From positions 26,361-90,360 of the forward strand of contig NZ_LZOZ01000003.1 of the NCBI RefSeq assembly GCF_001679485.1: 64,000 nt of DNA, written 5' to 3'. The notes beneath the pieces were generated by a model. The model saw nothing but the letters and a program-made list of their open reading frames with translations, had not been told where the DNA came from and ran no database searches. Source of the DNA: Haemophilus sp. CCUG 60358 (GTDB taxonomy: Bacteria; Pseudomonadota; Gammaproteobacteria; Enterobacterales; Pasteurellaceae). Shown piece by piece: positions 47,481-58,800 of this stretch; the first letter of the stretch is position 1; every line of letters begins with the position of its first letter. The translations under genes and the position numbers were made by a program.

Positions 47481-47771
47481 TTGAGCCTCCTTGTCATTAG
47501 GCGATATTTTTATAAAGAGTCTTTCTCTTATTAGCTCAAAATGTCATTTTTGTAAAGATTTGTCAGGAAATTATTTGAAGAAAAATTGAGTTTTGTGATT
47601 TGTGTCTAATAAATCGCTAAAAAAATTGCTAAAAGTGATGATATGAGAGGGGGGCTAGAATGTATTGGTTTTCCCTATCGTAAATATTTCCCTGGATAAA
47701 TTGCCCTTTTAAAGTTAATTGTGCTATCGTAACCTGACTAGATTTAAACAAGTCCATTCAAGGAGAATACA
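47481..47771. promoter_or_regulatory. oppA-talB divergent intergenic region
   Basis: This 291-bp A/T-rich region holds no gene. Promoters for both genes must lie here, but no clearly superior -35/-10 pair was found; the oppA leader is short and the AAGGAGG ribosome site is its only sharp feature. A ribosome site AAGGAG precedes talB. Confidence 0.4.
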
Positions 47772-48725
47772 ATGACAACACAGTTAGATTCACTTCGTAA
47801 TATGACCGTCGTCGTAGCGGATACTGGCGATATTGATGCAATCAAAAAATACCAACCACAAGATGCAACAACAAACCCATCTTTAATTTTAAGTGCTTCA
47901 GCATTACCACAATACGCCCCATTAATTGATGAAGCGGTTGCTTATGCAAAAGCACAAAGTGCAGACAAAGCGCAGCAATTAATTGATGCAGAAGATAAAT
48001 TAGCGGTAAACATTGGTTTAGAAATTTTAAAAATTGTCCCTGGACGCATTTCAACAGAAGTAGATGCTCGCCTTTCTTACGATACCCAAGCAACCGTTGA
48101 AAAAGCACGTAAACTTATCGCGCTTTATAATGCGGCAGGTATTTCAAATGATCGTATCTTGATCAAAATTGCTTCAACATGGCAAGGTATCCGTGCAGCA
48201 GAAATTCTTGAAAAAGAAGGGATTAACTGTAACTTAACCTTATTATTCTCCGAAGCACAAGCTCGTGCCTGTGCTGAAGCTGGTGTTTACTTAATTTCGC
48301 CATTCGTAGGTCGTATCTTAGACTGGTACAAAGCAAATACCGATAAAAAAGAATATGCTCCGGCAGAAGACCCTGGTGTTATTTCTGTAACTAAAATTTA
48401 TAACTACTACAAAGAATACGGTTATAAAACAGTGGTAATGGGTGCAAGTTTCCGTAATGTCGGTGAAATTATTGAATTAGCAGGTTGTGATCGTTTAACT
48501 ATCGCTCCCGCTTTACTCAAAGAATTACAAGAAAATTCAACCGCACTTGTACGTAAACTAGACTACAAAGGTGAAGTAAAAGCGAAACCTCAACCATTAA
48601 CTGAAGCTGAATTCTACTGGCAACATAACAGCGATGCGATGGCTGTCGAAAAATTAGCAGATGGTATTCGTAAATTTGCAGTTGACCAAGAGAAATTAGA
48701 AGCAATGCTTTCAGCAAAACTTTAA
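47772..48725 (+). CDS. talB: Transaldolase
   Basis: Transaldolase moves dihydroxyacetone units in the non-oxidative pentose phosphate pathway. The 317 residues match the family, with [10 protein letters not shown] near residue 30, the Schiff-base lysine at K132 (RILIKIAST), [23 protein letters not shown] and [14 protein letters not shown]132 is the exact position known for E. coli TalB. An AAGGAG ribosome site precedes the ATG. An in-frame uptake core (ACCGCACTT near 48540) is present. Confidence 0.98.
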   Translation: MTTQLDSLRNMTVVVADTGDIDAIKKYQPQDATTNPSLILSASALPQYAPLIDEAVAYAKAQSADKAQQLIDAEDKLAVNIGLEILKIVPGRISTEVDARLSYDTQATVEKARKLIALYNAAGISNDRILIKIASTWQGIRAAEILEKEGINCNLTLLFSEAQARACAEAGVYLISPFVGRILDWYKANTDKKEYAPAEDPGVISVTKIYNYYKEYGYKTVVMGASFRNVGEIIELAGCDRLTIAPALLKELQENSTALVRKLDYKGEVKAKPQPLTEAEFYWQHNSDAMAVEKLADGIRKFAVDQEKLEAMLSAKL

Positions 48726-48738
48726 TTTAATAGATAAG

Positions 48739-48769
48739 AAAGTGCGGTTAGAAATAACCGCACTTTTTG
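48739..48769 (+). terminator. talB uptake-signal terminator
   Basis: AAAGTGCGGTTA (48739-48750) and TAACCGCACTTT (48755-48766) form a 12-bp perfect stem with a GAAA tetraloop and a T tail. It begins 13 bases after the talB stop. Confidence 0.9.
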
Positions 48770-48924
48770 TTTATGCAGGGAACAAAAGTGATTTTTTGAA
48801 AACTAAAAATACGATTTCAATAATGGCTAACAGGAAGAGCAATCTCAAGGTTTAAATAAATTCTTTTGTAGTTATCTTTCAAGTTGGTTAGAATAAAGAC
48901 AATTTTTTGTAATAGGAAAGTGGA

Positions 48925-49671
48925 ATGAAAAAAGCACCTTTACTTGCGGTAGGCTTAATGGCAACGGCTTTTTTAACAGGTTGTGCAACCAAAGCTGATG
49001 GTGAACGCAATGATAAATTAGAAGGTTTTAACCGTACGATGTTTGATTTTAACTATAAAGTCATGGATCGCTACGTGTTAGAACCTGCAGCAAAAGGCTG
49101 GCGTGATTACGTGCCGACACCGGTCACAAAAGGTTTATCCAATGTGGCAAACAACTTGGATGAGCCAGTGAGCTTTGTAAACCGTTTATTAGAAGGTGAG
49201 CCGAAAAAAGCCTTTGTTCACTTCAACCGTTTTTGGATTAACTCAACCTTTGGTATCGGTGGTTTATTTGATTTTGCAAGTGCAAGCAAGGAATTACAAG
49301 TTTATGATCAACGTAGCTTTGGTGAAACATTGGGCACCTACGGTGTAGATGCGGGGGCCTATATTGTATTGCCTATCTATAATGCGACGACACCTCGTCA
49401 ATTAACGGGTGCAGTAGTTGATGCAGCTTATACCTATCCGTTCTGGAATTGGGTAGGTGGTCCGTGGTCACTTGTGAAATACGGTGTGCAAGCGGTAGAT
49501 AAACGCTCGAAAACATTGGACCAAACCGAGTTGCTAAATCAAGCACAAGATCCTTATGTCACCTTCCGCGAAGCTTATTATCAGAATTTAGAATTTAAAG
49601 TAAATGATGGCAAAGTGAAAGAAGGTTCGCAGAAAGAACTCTCTGATGATGTATTAAAAGAAATAGATTAA
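48925..49671 (+). CDS. mlaA: MlaA (VacJ) lipoprotein
   Basis: MlaA is the outer-membrane lipoprotein of the pathway that removes misplaced phospholipids from the outer leaflet. The 248 residues start with a lipoprotein signal (MKKAPLLAVGLMATAFLTGC, lipobox Cys at residue 20) and carry the family core, EGFNRTMFDFNYKVMDRYVL, NNLDEPVSFVNRLLEG, RFWINSTFGIGGLFD and SFGETLGTYGVDAGAYIVLP. The C-terminus is shorter in low-complexity than in some relatives. An AGGAAAG ribosome site precedes the ATG. Confidence 0.96.
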   Translation: MKKAPLLAVGLMATAFLTGCATKADGERNDKLEGFNRTMFDFNYKVMDRYVLEPAAKGWRDYVPTPVTKGLSNVANNLDEPVSFVNRLLEGEPKKAFVHFNRFWINSTFGIGGLFDFASASKELQVYDQRSFGETLGTYGVDAGAYIVLPIYNATTPRQLTGAVVDAAYTYPFWNWVGGPWSLVKYGVQAVDKRSKTLDQTELLNQAQDPYVTFREAYYQNLEFKVNDGKVKEGSQKELSDDVLKEID

Positions 49672-49677
49672 TTGGGT

Positions 49678-49708
49678 AAAAAGTGCGGTCGTTTTTACCG
49701 CGTTTTTT
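49678..49708 (+). terminator. mlaA terminator from a degenerate uptake-signal pair
   Basis: AAAAAGTGCGGT pairs with ACCGCGTTTTTT, using two G-U pairs where the second arm departs from the uptake signal (ACCGCACTT). It is followed by a short A/T stretch before the RidA ribosome site. Confidence 0.7.
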
Positions 49709-49738
49709 AAGGTAACGAAAAAGAAAGGGAGAACAATC

Positions 49739-50158
49739 ATGTCTAATTATGGAATTCGTATTAAAACTACCGTCAATCCTATTCATACTAAAAAAGCCCC
49801 AGCAGCAATTGGTCCTTATGTTCAAGCGGTAGATTTAGGTAATTTAGTTTTAACATCGGGGCAAATCCCTGTCAATCCAGCAACGGGTGACGTACCAAAA
49901 GATATTGTGGCTCAGGCGCGTCAATCGTTAGAAAATGTGAAAGCGATTATTGAAGAAGCCGGTTTGAAGGTGGGTGATATTGTAAAAACCACTGTGTTTG
50001 TGAAAGATCTTAATGATTTTGCAGCAGTAAATGCAGAGTATGAGAAATTCTTTAAAGAAAATAATCATCCGAATTTCCCTGCGCGTTCTTGCGTAGAAGT
50101 TGCTCGATTACCAAAAGATGTAGGTGTGGAAATCGAAGCAATTGCTGTAAGAAGATAA
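49739..50158 (+). CDS. ridA: RidA family deaminase (YjgF/UK114)
   Basis: RidA hydrolyses reactive enamine/imine intermediates from PLP enzymes, for example in threonine and isoleucine metabolism. The 139 residues carry the core APAAIGPYVQAVDLGNLVLTSGQIP, VKAIIEEAGLKVGDIVKTTVFVKDLNDF, and the arginine-containing PARSCVEVARLPKDVGVEIEA, including the catalytic Arg. The N-terminus (MSNYGIRIKTTVNPIH) is about 9 residues longer than the usual start. The ribosome site GGGAGA favours this start. Confidence 0.94.
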   Translation: MSNYGIRIKTTVNPIHTKKAPAAIGPYVQAVDLGNLVLTSGQIPVNPATGDVPKDIVAQARQSLENVKAIIEEAGLKVGDIVKTTVFVKDLNDFAAVNAEYEKFFKENNHPNFPARSCVEVARLPKDVGVEIEAIAVRR

Positions 50159-50173
50159 TGGCAAAGTGCGGTT

Positions 50174-50189
50174 AAAATCTGCAGATTTT
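50174..50189. repeat. 16-bp palindrome after the ridA gene
   Basis: AAAATCTGCAGATTTT is perfectly self-complementary and followed by TT. It stands 15 bases after the ridA stop and 14 bp before the rplJ -35 element, so it may be a weak terminator or a protein-binding palindrome. Confidence 0.45.
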
Positions 50190-50202
50190 TTCTACAATAG
50201 GC

Positions 50203-50231
50203 TTTACAAGAGCAAGATTAATCACTATAAT
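50203..50231 (+). promoter_or_regulatory. rplJ operon promoter
   Basis: TTTACA (50203-50208), 17 bp, and a perfect TATAAT (50226-50231) give a strong sigma-70 promoter with a predicted start near 50238, about 230 bases before rplJ. Confidence 0.8.
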
Positions 50232-50237
50232 CTCGCT

Positions 50238-50470
50238 CCTAAATTACGCTTAGCGTAAAATTTCTGGTTGGTGCTTGACCTATTCAAGCCCCGTCCAAGA
50301 CCGTAGGGAATGATTAGTAATAATCGTCTTAATAATCCTACGTAGATGGTGAACAGAATAAGAATATTTCTTGCTTCTGGGCACCGAAGTCGTCCTAGTC
50401 TGAAAGATAACTCTTTCGATGAGGTAAATTAATTCCGAGAAATCGGAGTGTATTCAGGAGCTAAAAGCCA
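50238..50470 (+). ncRNA. L10 leader (autoregulatory rplJ leader)
   Basis: The 230-base untranslated leader before rplJ has several base-pairing blocks (for example TACGCTTAGCGTA near 50245 and CCGAGAAATCGG near 50434). It lies where L10 or the L10-L7/L12 complex represses translation in gammaproteobacteria. Sequence and position fit the known L10 leader; the exact fold was not computed. The region between ridA and rplJ is otherwise empty. Confidence 0.75.
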
Positions 50471-50962
50471 ATGGCATTAAATCTTCAAGACAAACAAGCA
50501 ATTGTTGCTGAAGTAAATGAAGCAGCCAAAGGTGCACTTTCAGCAGTAATCGCGGATTCTCGCGGTGTAACTGTTGATAAAATGACTGAATTACGTAAAG
50601 CAGCTCGTGAAGCTGGTGTGACAATGCGCGTTGTTCGTAATACTTTATTACGTCGTGCGGTTGAAGGCACTGATTTCGAATGCTTACAAGATACGTTTGT
50701 AGGTCCAACACTTATCGCATTCTCTAATGAACACCCAGGTGCAGCAGCACGTTTGTTCAAAGATTTTGCTAAAGCAAACGATAAGTTTGAAATTAAAGGT
50801 GCAGCCTTTGAAGGTAAGATCCAAGATGTTGAATTCTTAGCAACATTACCAACTTACGAAGAAGCAATTGCACGTTTAATGGGCACAATGAAAGAAGCTG
50901 CGGCAGGCAAACTTGTTCGCACTTTTGCGGCATTACGCGACAAATTACAAGAAGCAGCTTAA
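50471..50962 (+). CDS. rplJ: 50S ribosomal protein L10
   Basis: L10 forms the base of the L7/L12 stalk. The 163 residues include [22 protein letters not shown] at the start, [35 protein letters not shown] and a C-terminal helix that binds L7/L12 dimers ([23 protein letters not shown]). The ribosome site is CAGGAG. It also represses its own operon through the leader. It is followed by rplL, 54 bp away. Confidence 0.98.
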   Translation: MALNLQDKQAIVAEVNEAAKGALSAVIADSRGVTVDKMTELRKAAREAGVTMRVVRNTLLRRAVEGTDFECLQDTFVGPTLIAFSNEHPGAAARLFKDFAKANDKFEIKGAAFEGKIQDVEFLATLPTYEEAIARLMGTMKEAAAGKLVRTFAALRDKLQEAA

Positions 50963-51016
50963 TCATTAAGCGTTTCTTACTTCATTTAACTTTATTAATT
51001 TTAGGAATTGATTGTT

Positions 51017-51388
51017 ATGTCATTAACTAACGAACAAATCATTGAAGCGATTGCTTCTAAATCTGTAACTGAAATCGTTGAATTAATCGCAGCGATGGAA
51101 GAAAAATTCGGCGTTTCTGCAGCAGCAGTAGCAGCAGCTCCAGCAGCTGGCGGCGCAGCAGCAGCGGCAGAAGAAAAAACTGAATTCGACGTAGTTCTTG
51201 CTGAAGCTGGTGCTAACAAAGTAGCAGTTATCAAAGCAGTACGTGGTGCAACTGGTTTAGGCTTAAAAGAAGCTAAAGACTTAGTTGAATCAGCTCCAGC
51301 TAACTTAAAAGAAGGCATTTCTAAAGAAGAAGCTGAAGCACTTAAGAAAGAATTAGAAGAAGCTGGTGCAAAAGTAGAAATCAAATAA
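51017..51388 (+). CDS. rplL: 50S ribosomal protein L7/L12
   Basis: L7/L12 forms the flexible stalk that recruits translation factors. The 123 residues have the N-terminal dimerisation domain ([34 protein letters not shown], shown in part), an Ala-rich hinge, and a C-terminal domain with [21 protein letters not shown]. The frame extends three codons to 51008, but MSLTNEQI is the conserved start. An AGGAAT ribosome site precedes it. It is more highly expressed than rpoBC, consistent with the downstream attenuator. Confidence 0.98.
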   Translation: MSLTNEQIIEAIASKSVTEIVELIAAMEEKFGVSAAAVAAAPAAGGAAAAAEEKTEFDVVLAEAGANKVAVIKAVRGATGLGLKEAKDLVESAPANLKEGISKEEAEALKKELEEAGAKVEIK

Positions 51389-51422
51389 TTTTTGATTCAC
51401 TTATGTCCTGTTTCTCAGGCTT

Positions 51423-51450
51423 AATGGCTGGTGGTTTACCATCAGCCATT
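51423..51450 (+). terminator. rplL-rpoB attenuator
   Basis: AATGGCTG and CAGCCATT, extended by GTGG/CCAT pairing, make a 12-bp stem with a 4-nt loop and a short T tail (TTGTG). Position and partial T run match a leaky terminator that lowers rpoBC transcription. Confidence 0.75.
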
Positions 51451-51474
51451 TTGTGCTATCAAAAACAGCACAAA

Positions 51475-51511
51475 AAACAGATAGGCATTTTCCGTTTAAT
51501 GGTATCTGTTT
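51475..51511 (+). promoter_or_regulatory. Candidate RNase III processing hairpin
   Basis: AAACAGATA and TATCTGTTT form a 9-bp stem, extended by CATT/AATG after a short bulge. In E. coli, RNase III cuts the rplL-rpoB RNA in the same interval; here only the stem can be seen. Confidence 0.5.
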
Positions 51512-51683
51512 CCACTTAAATTAATCAGACGTTTTAATTTAAGTAGCCCACTACAGAAGTAAGGTTCAGAGTGCGGTATCCGAAACGGCGTCAATCTCCG
51601 ATATAAATAAAAGCGTCAATCAATTTGACCGCACTTTTTTATATCAACTCGGTCTCACTAAAATTTACAGAGGAAAACCAATA

Positions 51684-54600
51684 ATGGGTTACTCCTATAC
51701 TGAGAAAAAACGAATTCGTAAAGACTTCGGCAAACGTCCGCAAGTTTTAAATGTACCTTATTTATTAACCATCCAATTAGATTCTTTTGATAAATTCATT
51801 CAAAAAGATCCTGAAGGTCAACAAGGCTTAGAAGCTGCATTCCGTTCTGTTTTCCCAATCGTAAGCAATAACGGTTATACAGAATTACAATATGTTGATT
51901 ACCGTTTAGAAGAGCCAGAATTTGATGTGCGTGAATGTCAAATTCGTGGTTCAACTTATGCAGCAGGTTTACGCGTAAAATTACGTTTAGTTAGCTACGA
52001 TAAAGAATCTTCATCACGCGCAGTCAAAGACATTAAAGAAAGCGAAGTATATATGGGTGAAATCCCATTAATGACTGACAACGGTACCTTTGTTATCAAT
52101 GGTACTGAGCGTGTTATCGTTTCACAATTACACCGTAGCCCGGGCGTATTCTTTGATTCTGACAAAGGTAAAACACACTCTTCAGGTAAAGTGCTTTATA
52201 ACGCACGCATTATCCCTTACCGTGGTTCTTGGTTAGATTTCGAATTTGATCCAAAAGATAACTTATATGCGCGTATTGACCGTCGTCGTAAATTACCGGC
52301 AACCATTATTTTGCGTGCGTTAGGTTACACCGTTGAAGAAATCTTAAACTTATTCTTCGACAAAGTAACTTTCGAAATCGCTGGCAATAAATTACTCATG
52401 ACATTAGTGCCAGAACGTTTACGTGGTGAAACGGCAACATTTGATATTGAAGCAAATGGCAAAGTATATGTAGAACGCGGTCGTCGTATCACTGCTCGTC
52501 ACATCAAAGCATTAGAAAAAGATAATGTGACACAAGTTGAAGTGCCAACTGAATATATCGCAGGTAAAGTTGCAGCGAAAGATTATGTAGATCTTGAATC
52601 TGGTGAAATCATTTGCCCTGCAAATGGCGAGATTTCTTTAGAAGTGTTAGCGAAATTATCGCAAGCAGGCTATAAAGTGCTCGAAACATTATTCACCAAT
52701 GACTTAGATTACGGTCCATATATTTCTGAAACATTACGTGTTGATCCAACTTATGATCGTGTAAGTGCGTTATATGAAATTTATCGTATGATGCGTCCAG
52801 GTGAACCACCTACACCAGAATCTTCAGAAGCATTATTCAACAACTTATTCTTCTCTGCAGAACGCTATGATTTATCTGCAGTAGGTCGTATGAAGTTTAA
52901 TCGCTCGTTAGGTATTCCTGAAGGCGAGGGTACGGGTATTTTAAGTAACGACGATATCATTCGCGTGATGAAAAAACTCATCGATATCCGTAATGGTCGT
53001 GGTGAAGTGGATGATATCGACCACTTGGGTAACCGTCGTATTCGTTCAGTGGGTGAAATGGCAGAAAACCAATTCCGTATTGGTTTAGTTCGTGTAGAAA
53101 GAGCGGTTAAAGAGCGTTTATCTTTAGGCGATTTAGATGCGATCACGCCACAAGACTTAATTAATCCAAAACCAATTTCTGCGGCAGTGAAAGAATTCTT
53201 TGGTTCTTCACAACTTTCGCAATTTATGGACCAAAACAACCCATTATCAGAAGTGACACACAAACGTCGTATTTCTGCATTAGGTCCAGGCGGTTTAACG
53301 CGTGAACGCGCAGGCTTTGAGGTACGTGACGTACATAACACTCACTATGGTCGTTTATGTCCAATCGAAACCCCTGAAGGTCCAAACATCGGTTTGATCA
53401 ACTCACTTTCTGCGTTTGCTCGTACTAACGATTATGGTTTCTTAGAAACCCCATATCGTAAAGTAGTGAATGGTCAAGTAACCGAAGAAATCGAATACTT
53501 ATCTGCAATTGATGAAGCAAACTACATCATTGCACAGGCGAACTCAAACCTTGATGAGAACAATCGCTTTACAGATGCATTCGTTACTGCTCGTGGTGAA
53601 CGTGGTGAATCTGGTCTTTATAAACCAGAAGAAATTCATTATATGGACGTTTCAACCCAACAAGTGGTATCTGTGGCTGCAGCGTTAATTCCATTCTTAG
53701 AGCATGACGATGCGAACCGTGCCTTAATGGGTGCGAACATGCAACGTCAAGCGGTTCCTACTTTACGCGCTGATAAGCCGTTAGTGGGTACAGGTATGGA
53801 AAAACCAATCGCACTTGACTCAGGTGTGGCGGTTGTCGCGAAACGTGGTGGTACTGTTCAATACGTTGATGCGTCTCGCATCGTTATCAAAGTAAATGAA
53901 GATGAAACTGTAGCTGGCGAAGCGGGTATTGATATTTATAACTTAATTAAATACACCCGTTCTAACCAAAATACCTGTATCAACCAAATTCCTTGTGTGA
54001 ATTTAGGCGATCCAATTAACCGTGGTGAAGTATTAGCTGATGGTCCTTCAACAGACTTAGGTGAATTAGCATTAGGTCAAAATATCCGTGTGGCGTTCAT
54101 GCCTTGGAACGGTTATAACTTCGAAGACTCAATGTTAGTTTCTGAGCGTGTAGTACAACAAGACCGCTTTACGACAATCCACATTCAAGAATTATCTTGT
54201 GTGGCGCGTGACACTAAATTAGGTTCTGAAGAAATCACTGCAGATATTCCAAACGTAGGTGAATCTGCATTAAGCAAATTGGATGAATCAGGTATCGTTT
54301 ATGTGGGTGCTGAAGTGAAAGGTGGAGACATCTTAGTCGGTAAAGTCACCCCTAAAGGCGAAACGCAATTAACACCAGAAGAAAAATTGTTACGTGCAAT
54401 CTTCGGTGAAAAAGCATCTGATGTGAAAGACTCTTCATTACGTGTACCAAACAGCGTAAGTGGTACTGTAATTGACGTTCAAGTCTTCACCCGTGATGGC
54501 GTAGAAAAAGACAAACGTGCATTAGAAATTGAAGAAATGCAGTTAAAACAAGCTAAGAAAGACCTTTCTGATGAATTAGAAATCTTAGAAGCTGGCTTGT

Positions 54601-55712
54601 TTGCTCGTGTACGTAATGTACTTATCGCTGGCGGTATTGATGCGGCTCAATTAGATAAAATGGATCGCACCAAATGGTTAGAACAAACCATTTCAGATGA
54701 AGAAAAACAAAACCAATTAGAACAGCTTGCTGAGCAATATGAAGAATTACGTAAAGAGTTTGAACACAAACTTGAAGTACAACGTAAGAAAATCATTAAA
54801 GGCGATGACCTTGCACCAGGCGTGTTAAAAGTGGTTAAAGTTTACCTTGCGGTGAAACGTCACATCCAACCGGGTGATAAAATGGCGGGTCGTCACGGTA
54901 ACAAAGGTGTTATCTCAAAAATCAACCCTGTGGAAGATATGCCATACGATGAAAACGGTCAACCGGTTGAAATCGTATTAAACCCACTGGGCGTACCGTC
55001 TCGTATGAACATTGGTCAGATCTTAGAAACCCACTTAGGCTTAGCGGCGAAAGGTATCGGTGATCAAATCAATGCGATGATCAAACAAAAACAAGATGTT
55101 GAGAAACTTCGTGGCTATATGCAAAAAGCATACGATTTAGGTCATGGCGCACAAAAAGTTGATTTAAGCACCTTTAGCGATGACGAAATCATGCGTTTAG
55201 CGGAAAACCTACGTAAAGGTTTACCGGTAGCAACACCTGTGTTTGATGGTGCTGCTGAGCAAGAAATCAAAGAAATGTTGAAACTCGGTGGCTTACCAAC
55301 TTCAGGTCAGATTACGTTATATGATGGCCGTACTGGTGAAAAATTCGAGCGTCCAGTAACTGTAGGTTATATGTACATGCTCAAATTGAACCACTTAGTT
55401 GATGACAAAATGCATGCTCGTTCAACCGGTTCTTATAGTCTTGTTACTCAACAACCACTTGGTGGTAAAGCACAATTCGGTGGTCAACGTTTCGGTGAGA
55501 TGGAGGTATGGGCACTTGAAGCATATGGTGCTGCTTACACCTTACAAGAAATGTTAACTGTGAAATCCGATGACGTGAACGGCCGTACGAAGATGTATAA
55601 AAACATCGTTGGCGGCAACCAACAAATGGATCCGGGTACACCGGAATCTTTCAACGTAATTATGAAAGAAATCCGTTCACTTGGTTTGAATATCGAATTA
55701 GACGAAGAGTAA
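51684..55712 (+). CDS. rpoB: RNA polymerase beta subunit
   Basis: RpoB forms one half of the RNA polymerase active cleft. The 1342 residues match the family length. Landmarks are [19 protein letters not shown] at the start, the rifampicin region ([31 protein letters not shown], quoted in halves), [17 protein letters not shown] in the catalytic part and the C-terminal [28 protein letters not shown]. The AGGAAAA ribosome site precedes the ATG. Residues D, H and S of the rifampicin pocket appear in wild-type form. It is followed by rpoC. Confidence 0.98.
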   Translation: MGYSYTEKKRIRKDFGKRPQVLNVPYLLTIQLDSFDKFIQKDPEGQQGLEAAFRSVFPIVSNNGYTELQYVDYRLEEPEFDVRECQIRGSTYAAGLRVKLRLVSYDKESSSRAVKDIKESEVYMGEIPLMTDNGTFVINGTERVIVSQLHRSPGVFFDSDKGKTHSSGKVLYNARIIPYRGSWLDFEFDPKDNLYARIDRRRKLPATIILRALGYTVEEILNLFFDKVTFEIAGNKLLMTLVPERLRGETATFDIEANGKVYVERGRRITARHIKALEKDNVTQVEVPTEYIAGKVAAKDYVDLESGEIICPANGEISLEVLAKLSQAGYKVLETLFTNDLDYGPYISETLRVDPTYDRVSALYEIYRMMRPGEPPTPESSEALFNNLFFSAERYDLSAVGRMKFNRSLGIPEGEGTGILSNDDIIRVMKKLIDIRNGRGEVDDIDHLGNRRIRSVGEMAENQFRIGLVRVERAVKERLSLGDLDAITPQDLINPKPISAAVKEFFGSSQLSQFMDQNNPLSEVTHKRRISALGPGGLTRERAGFEVRDVHNTHYGRLCPIETPEGPNIGLINSLSAFARTNDYGFLETPYRKVVNGQVTEEIEYLSAIDEANYIIAQANSNLDENNRFTDAFVTARGERGESGLYKPEEIHYMDVSTQQVVSVAAALIPFLEHDDANRALMGANMQRQAVPTLRADKPLVGTGMEKPIALDSGVAVVAKRGGTVQYVDASRIVIKVNEDETVAGEAGIDIYNLIKYTRSNQNTCINQIPCVNLGDPINRGEVLADGPSTDLGELALGQNIRVAFMPWNGYNFEDSMLVSERVVQQDRFTTIHIQELSCVARDTKLGSEEITADIPNVGESALSKLDESGIVYVGAEVKGGDILVGKVTPKGETQLTPEEKLLRAIFGEKASDVKDSSLRVPNSVSGTVIDVQVFTRDGVEKDKRALEIEEMQLKQAKKDLSDELEILEAGLFARVRNVLIAGGIDAAQLDKMDRTKWLEQTISDEEKQNQLEQLAEQYEELRKEFEHKLEVQRKKIIKGDDLAPGVLKVVKVYLAVKRHIQPGDKMAGRHGNKGVISKINPVEDMPYDENGQPVEIVLNPLGVPSRMNIGQILETHLGLAAKGIGDQINAMIKQKQDVEKLRGYMQKAYDLGHGAQKVDLSTFSDDEIMRLAENLRKGLPVATPVFDGAAEQEIKEMLKLGGLPTSGQITLYDGRTGEKFERPVTVGYMYMLKLNHLVDDKMHARSTGSYSLVTQQPLGGKAQFGGQRFGEMEVWALEAYGAAYTLQEMLTVKSDDVNGRTKMYKNIVGGNQQMDPGTPESFNVIMKEIRSLGLNIELDEE

Positions 55713-55726
55713 TCGACAAACCTGTC

Positions 55727-55747
55727 TTCCCCTGTTCGCAGGGGAAG
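55727..55747 (+). repeat. Small hairpin in the rpoB-rpoC gap
   Basis: TTCCCCT and AGGGGAA pair across a 6-nt loop, without a T run. It may stabilise or process the mRNA between rpoB and rpoC. Confidence 0.5.
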
Positions 55748-55765
55748 CAAAAGGAAGAAATCGCC

Positions 55766-55805
55766 GAAGTGCGGTTAAAAAACAAAATATTTTTGACCGC
55801 ACTTT
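55766..55805 (+). repeat. Inverted uptake-signal pair between rpoB and rpoC
   Basis: GAAGTGCGGTTAAAAA and TTTTTGACCGCACTTT pair as a nearly perfect stem around a short A/T loop. Only three Ts follow, and rpoC must be transcribed through it, so it is not read as a full terminator. Confidence 0.7.
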
Positions 55806-55835
55806 GAAACCCTTAACTCCGACAGGAGACTATTT

Positions 55836-58800
55836 GTGAAAGACTTAGTTAAGTTTTTAAAAGCACAATCAAAAACGAGTGAAGATTTTGATGTGATTAA
55901 AATTGGGTTAGCTTCTCCAGACATGATCCGTTCTTGGTCATTTGGTGAAGTTAAAAAACCTGAAACAATCAACTATCGTACGTTCAAACCTGAGCGTGAT
56001 GGTCTTTTCTGTGCACGTATTTTCGGGCCTGTAAAAGATTACGAATGTTTATGCGGTAAATATAAACGCTTAAAACACCGTGGTGTGATTTGTGAAAAAT
56101 GTGGTGTTGAAGTAACACAAACTAAAGTGCGTCGTGAACGTATGGGCCATATCGAATTGGCTTGCCCAGTTGCACACATTTGGTTCTTAAAATCACTTCC
56201 ATCCCGTATCGGTTTATTACTTGATATGCCGTTACGTGATATTGAACGTGTGCTTTACTTTGAAATGTACATCGTGACCGAACCGGGTATGACCGATTTG
56301 GAACGTGGACAGTTATTAACTGAAGAACAATTCCTTGATGCTGAAGACCGTTGGCAAGATGAATTCGAAGCGAAAATGGGTGCTGAAGCAATTCAAGATT
56401 TACTTAAAGGTATTGATCTTGAAGTGGAATGTGAAAAATTACGTGAAGAGTTACAAGAAACTAACTCTGAAACAAAACGTAAGAAAATCACTAAACGCTT
56501 AAAATTATTAGAAGCTTTCCAACAGTCTGGTAATAAACCAGAGTGGATGGTGATGACTGTATTACCAGTACTTCCACCAGATTTACGTCCGTTAGTACCA
56601 TTAGATGGTGGTCGTTTTGCAACATCTGATTTGAACGATTTATATCGTCGCGTGATCAACCGTAACAACCGTTTAAAACGTTTATTAGATTTAATCGCAC
56701 CAGATATTATCGTGCGCAACGAAAAACGTATGTTACAAGAATCTGTTGATGCGTTATTAGATAATGGTCGTCGTGGTCGTGCGATTACGGGTTCTAACCG
56801 TCGTCCATTAAAATCACTTGCGGATATGATCAAAGGTAAACAAGGTCGTTTCCGTCAAAACTTATTAGGTAAACGTGTTGACTATTCTGGCCGTTCTGTA
56901 ATCACTGTAGGTCCATACTTGCACTTACACCAATGTGGTTTACCGAAGAAAATGGCATTGGAATTATTCCGTCCGTTTATCTATGCAAAATTAGAAAGCC
57001 GTGGTTATGCAACTACAATCAAATCGGCTAAGAAAATGGTTGAGCGTGAAGACGCGATCGTTTGGGATATCTTGGCAGAAGTTATTCGTGAGCACCCAAT
57101 TCTATTGAACCGTGCGCCAACACTTCACCGTTTAGGTATTCAAGCGTTTGAACCACTTCTAATCGAAGGTAAAGCAATCCAGTTACACCCACTTGTTTGT
57201 GCGGCGTTCAACGCGGACTTCGATGGTGACCAAATGGCGGTTCACGTCCCATTAACACTTGAAGCGCAGTTAGAAGCGCGTGCGTTAATGATGTCAACCA
57301 ACAACGTACTTTCACCAGCAAACGGTGATCCAATTATCGTTCCATCACAAGACGTGGTGTTGGGTCTTTACTATATGACCCGTGAAAAAGTAAACGGTAA
57401 AGGCGAAGGCATGTTATTGCAAGATCCGCGCGAAGCTGAAAAAGCATATCGCACAGGTGAAGCAGAGTTACATTCTCGCGTTAAAGTACGTATTACTGAA
57501 TATGTGAAAAATGAAGCTGGCGAATTAGAAGAGAAAACCACATTAACCGATACCACTATCGGTCGTGCAATCTTATGGATGATCGCGCCTAAAGGCATGC
57601 CTTATTCATTGTTCAACCAAACATTAGGTAAAAAAGCGATTTCTAAACTCATCAACGAAGCGTATCGTCGTTTAGGTTTGAAAGAAGCGGTAATGTTTGC
57701 TGACCATATTATGTATACTGGTTTTGCTTATGCTGCTCGTTCAGGTTCTTCTGTGGGTATCGACGATATGGTTATCCCAGAGAAAAAATACGAAATTATT
57801 TCTGCAGCGGAAGAAGAAGTGGCAGAAATTCAAGAACAGTTCCAATCTGGCCTTGTAACAGCTGGCGAACGTTATAACAAAGTCATCGATATTTGGGCTG
57901 CGGCGAATGAGCGCGTAGCGAAAGCGATGATGGAAAACTTATCTCAGGAAGAAGTCATCAACCGTGAAGGTAACCCTGAGAAACAAGCTTCTTTCAACAG
58001 CATCTTTATGATGGCTGACTCTGGTGCGCGTGGTTCTGCAGCTCAGATTCGTCAGTTAGCAGGTATGCGTGGTTTGATGGCGCGTCCAGATGGTTCGATC
58101 ATCGAAACCCCAATTACAGCGAACTTCCGTGAAGGTTTGAACGTACTTCAGTACTTTATTTCAACCCACGGTGCGCGTAAAGGTTTGGCGGATACCGCAT
58201 TAAAAACAGCAAACTCTGGTTACTTAACTCGTCGTTTAGTTGACGTAGCACAAGACTTAGTAATCGTTGAAGATGACTGTGGTACGCACGAAGGCTTAGT
58301 CATGACCCCATTAATCGAAGGTGGCGATGAGAAAGTTCCACTTCGCGAATTAGTGTTAGGTCGTGTTGTGGCTGAAGATGTGTATAAACCAGGTACAGAA
58401 GAAGTCTTAATTGCACGTAACACTTTATTAGATGAAAAACTTTGTGATGTGTTAGATGCAAACTCAGTGGACAGCGTAAAAGTACGTTCTGTTGTAACTT
58501 GTGATACTGACTTCGGTGTATGTGCGAAATGTTACGGTCGTGACTTAGCGCGTGGTCACCTCATCAACCAAGGTGAAGCAGTAGGTGTTATCGCTGCTCA
58601 ATCTATCGGTGAGCCAGGTACACAGTTAACCATGCGTACGTTCCACATCGGTGGTGCAGCTTCTGCAGCCGCGAAAGAATCTAGCGTACAAATCAAAAAC
58701 AACGGTACTTTACACCTTGCTAACGCGAAATTCGTTGTGAATGATGAAGGTAAATTAGTGTTAACTTCTCGTAATACTGAATTAACCGTAACCGATGAAT

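Larger units (their letters stand above)
51389..51683 (+). promoter_or_regulatory. rplL-rpoB intergenic region with attenuator and processing hairpins
   Basis: The 295-bp gap holds a 12-bp hairpin, a second longer hairpin, and a widely spaced pair of uptake cores (51566-51573 and 51628-51635). No gene is present. The region corresponds to the attenuator and RNase III site of the E. coli operon. Confidence 0.65.

Noticed and set aside
52865-53341. 158-residue open frame opposite rpoB
   Set aside because: It lies wholly within the conserved rifampicin-region coding sequence and has no ribosome site; long antisense frames are common opposite such biased codons.
55766-55805. Uptake-signal pair before rpoC read as a terminator
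   Set aside because: Only three Ts follow the stem and rpoC needs to be transcribed with rpoB, so it is listed as a repeat.
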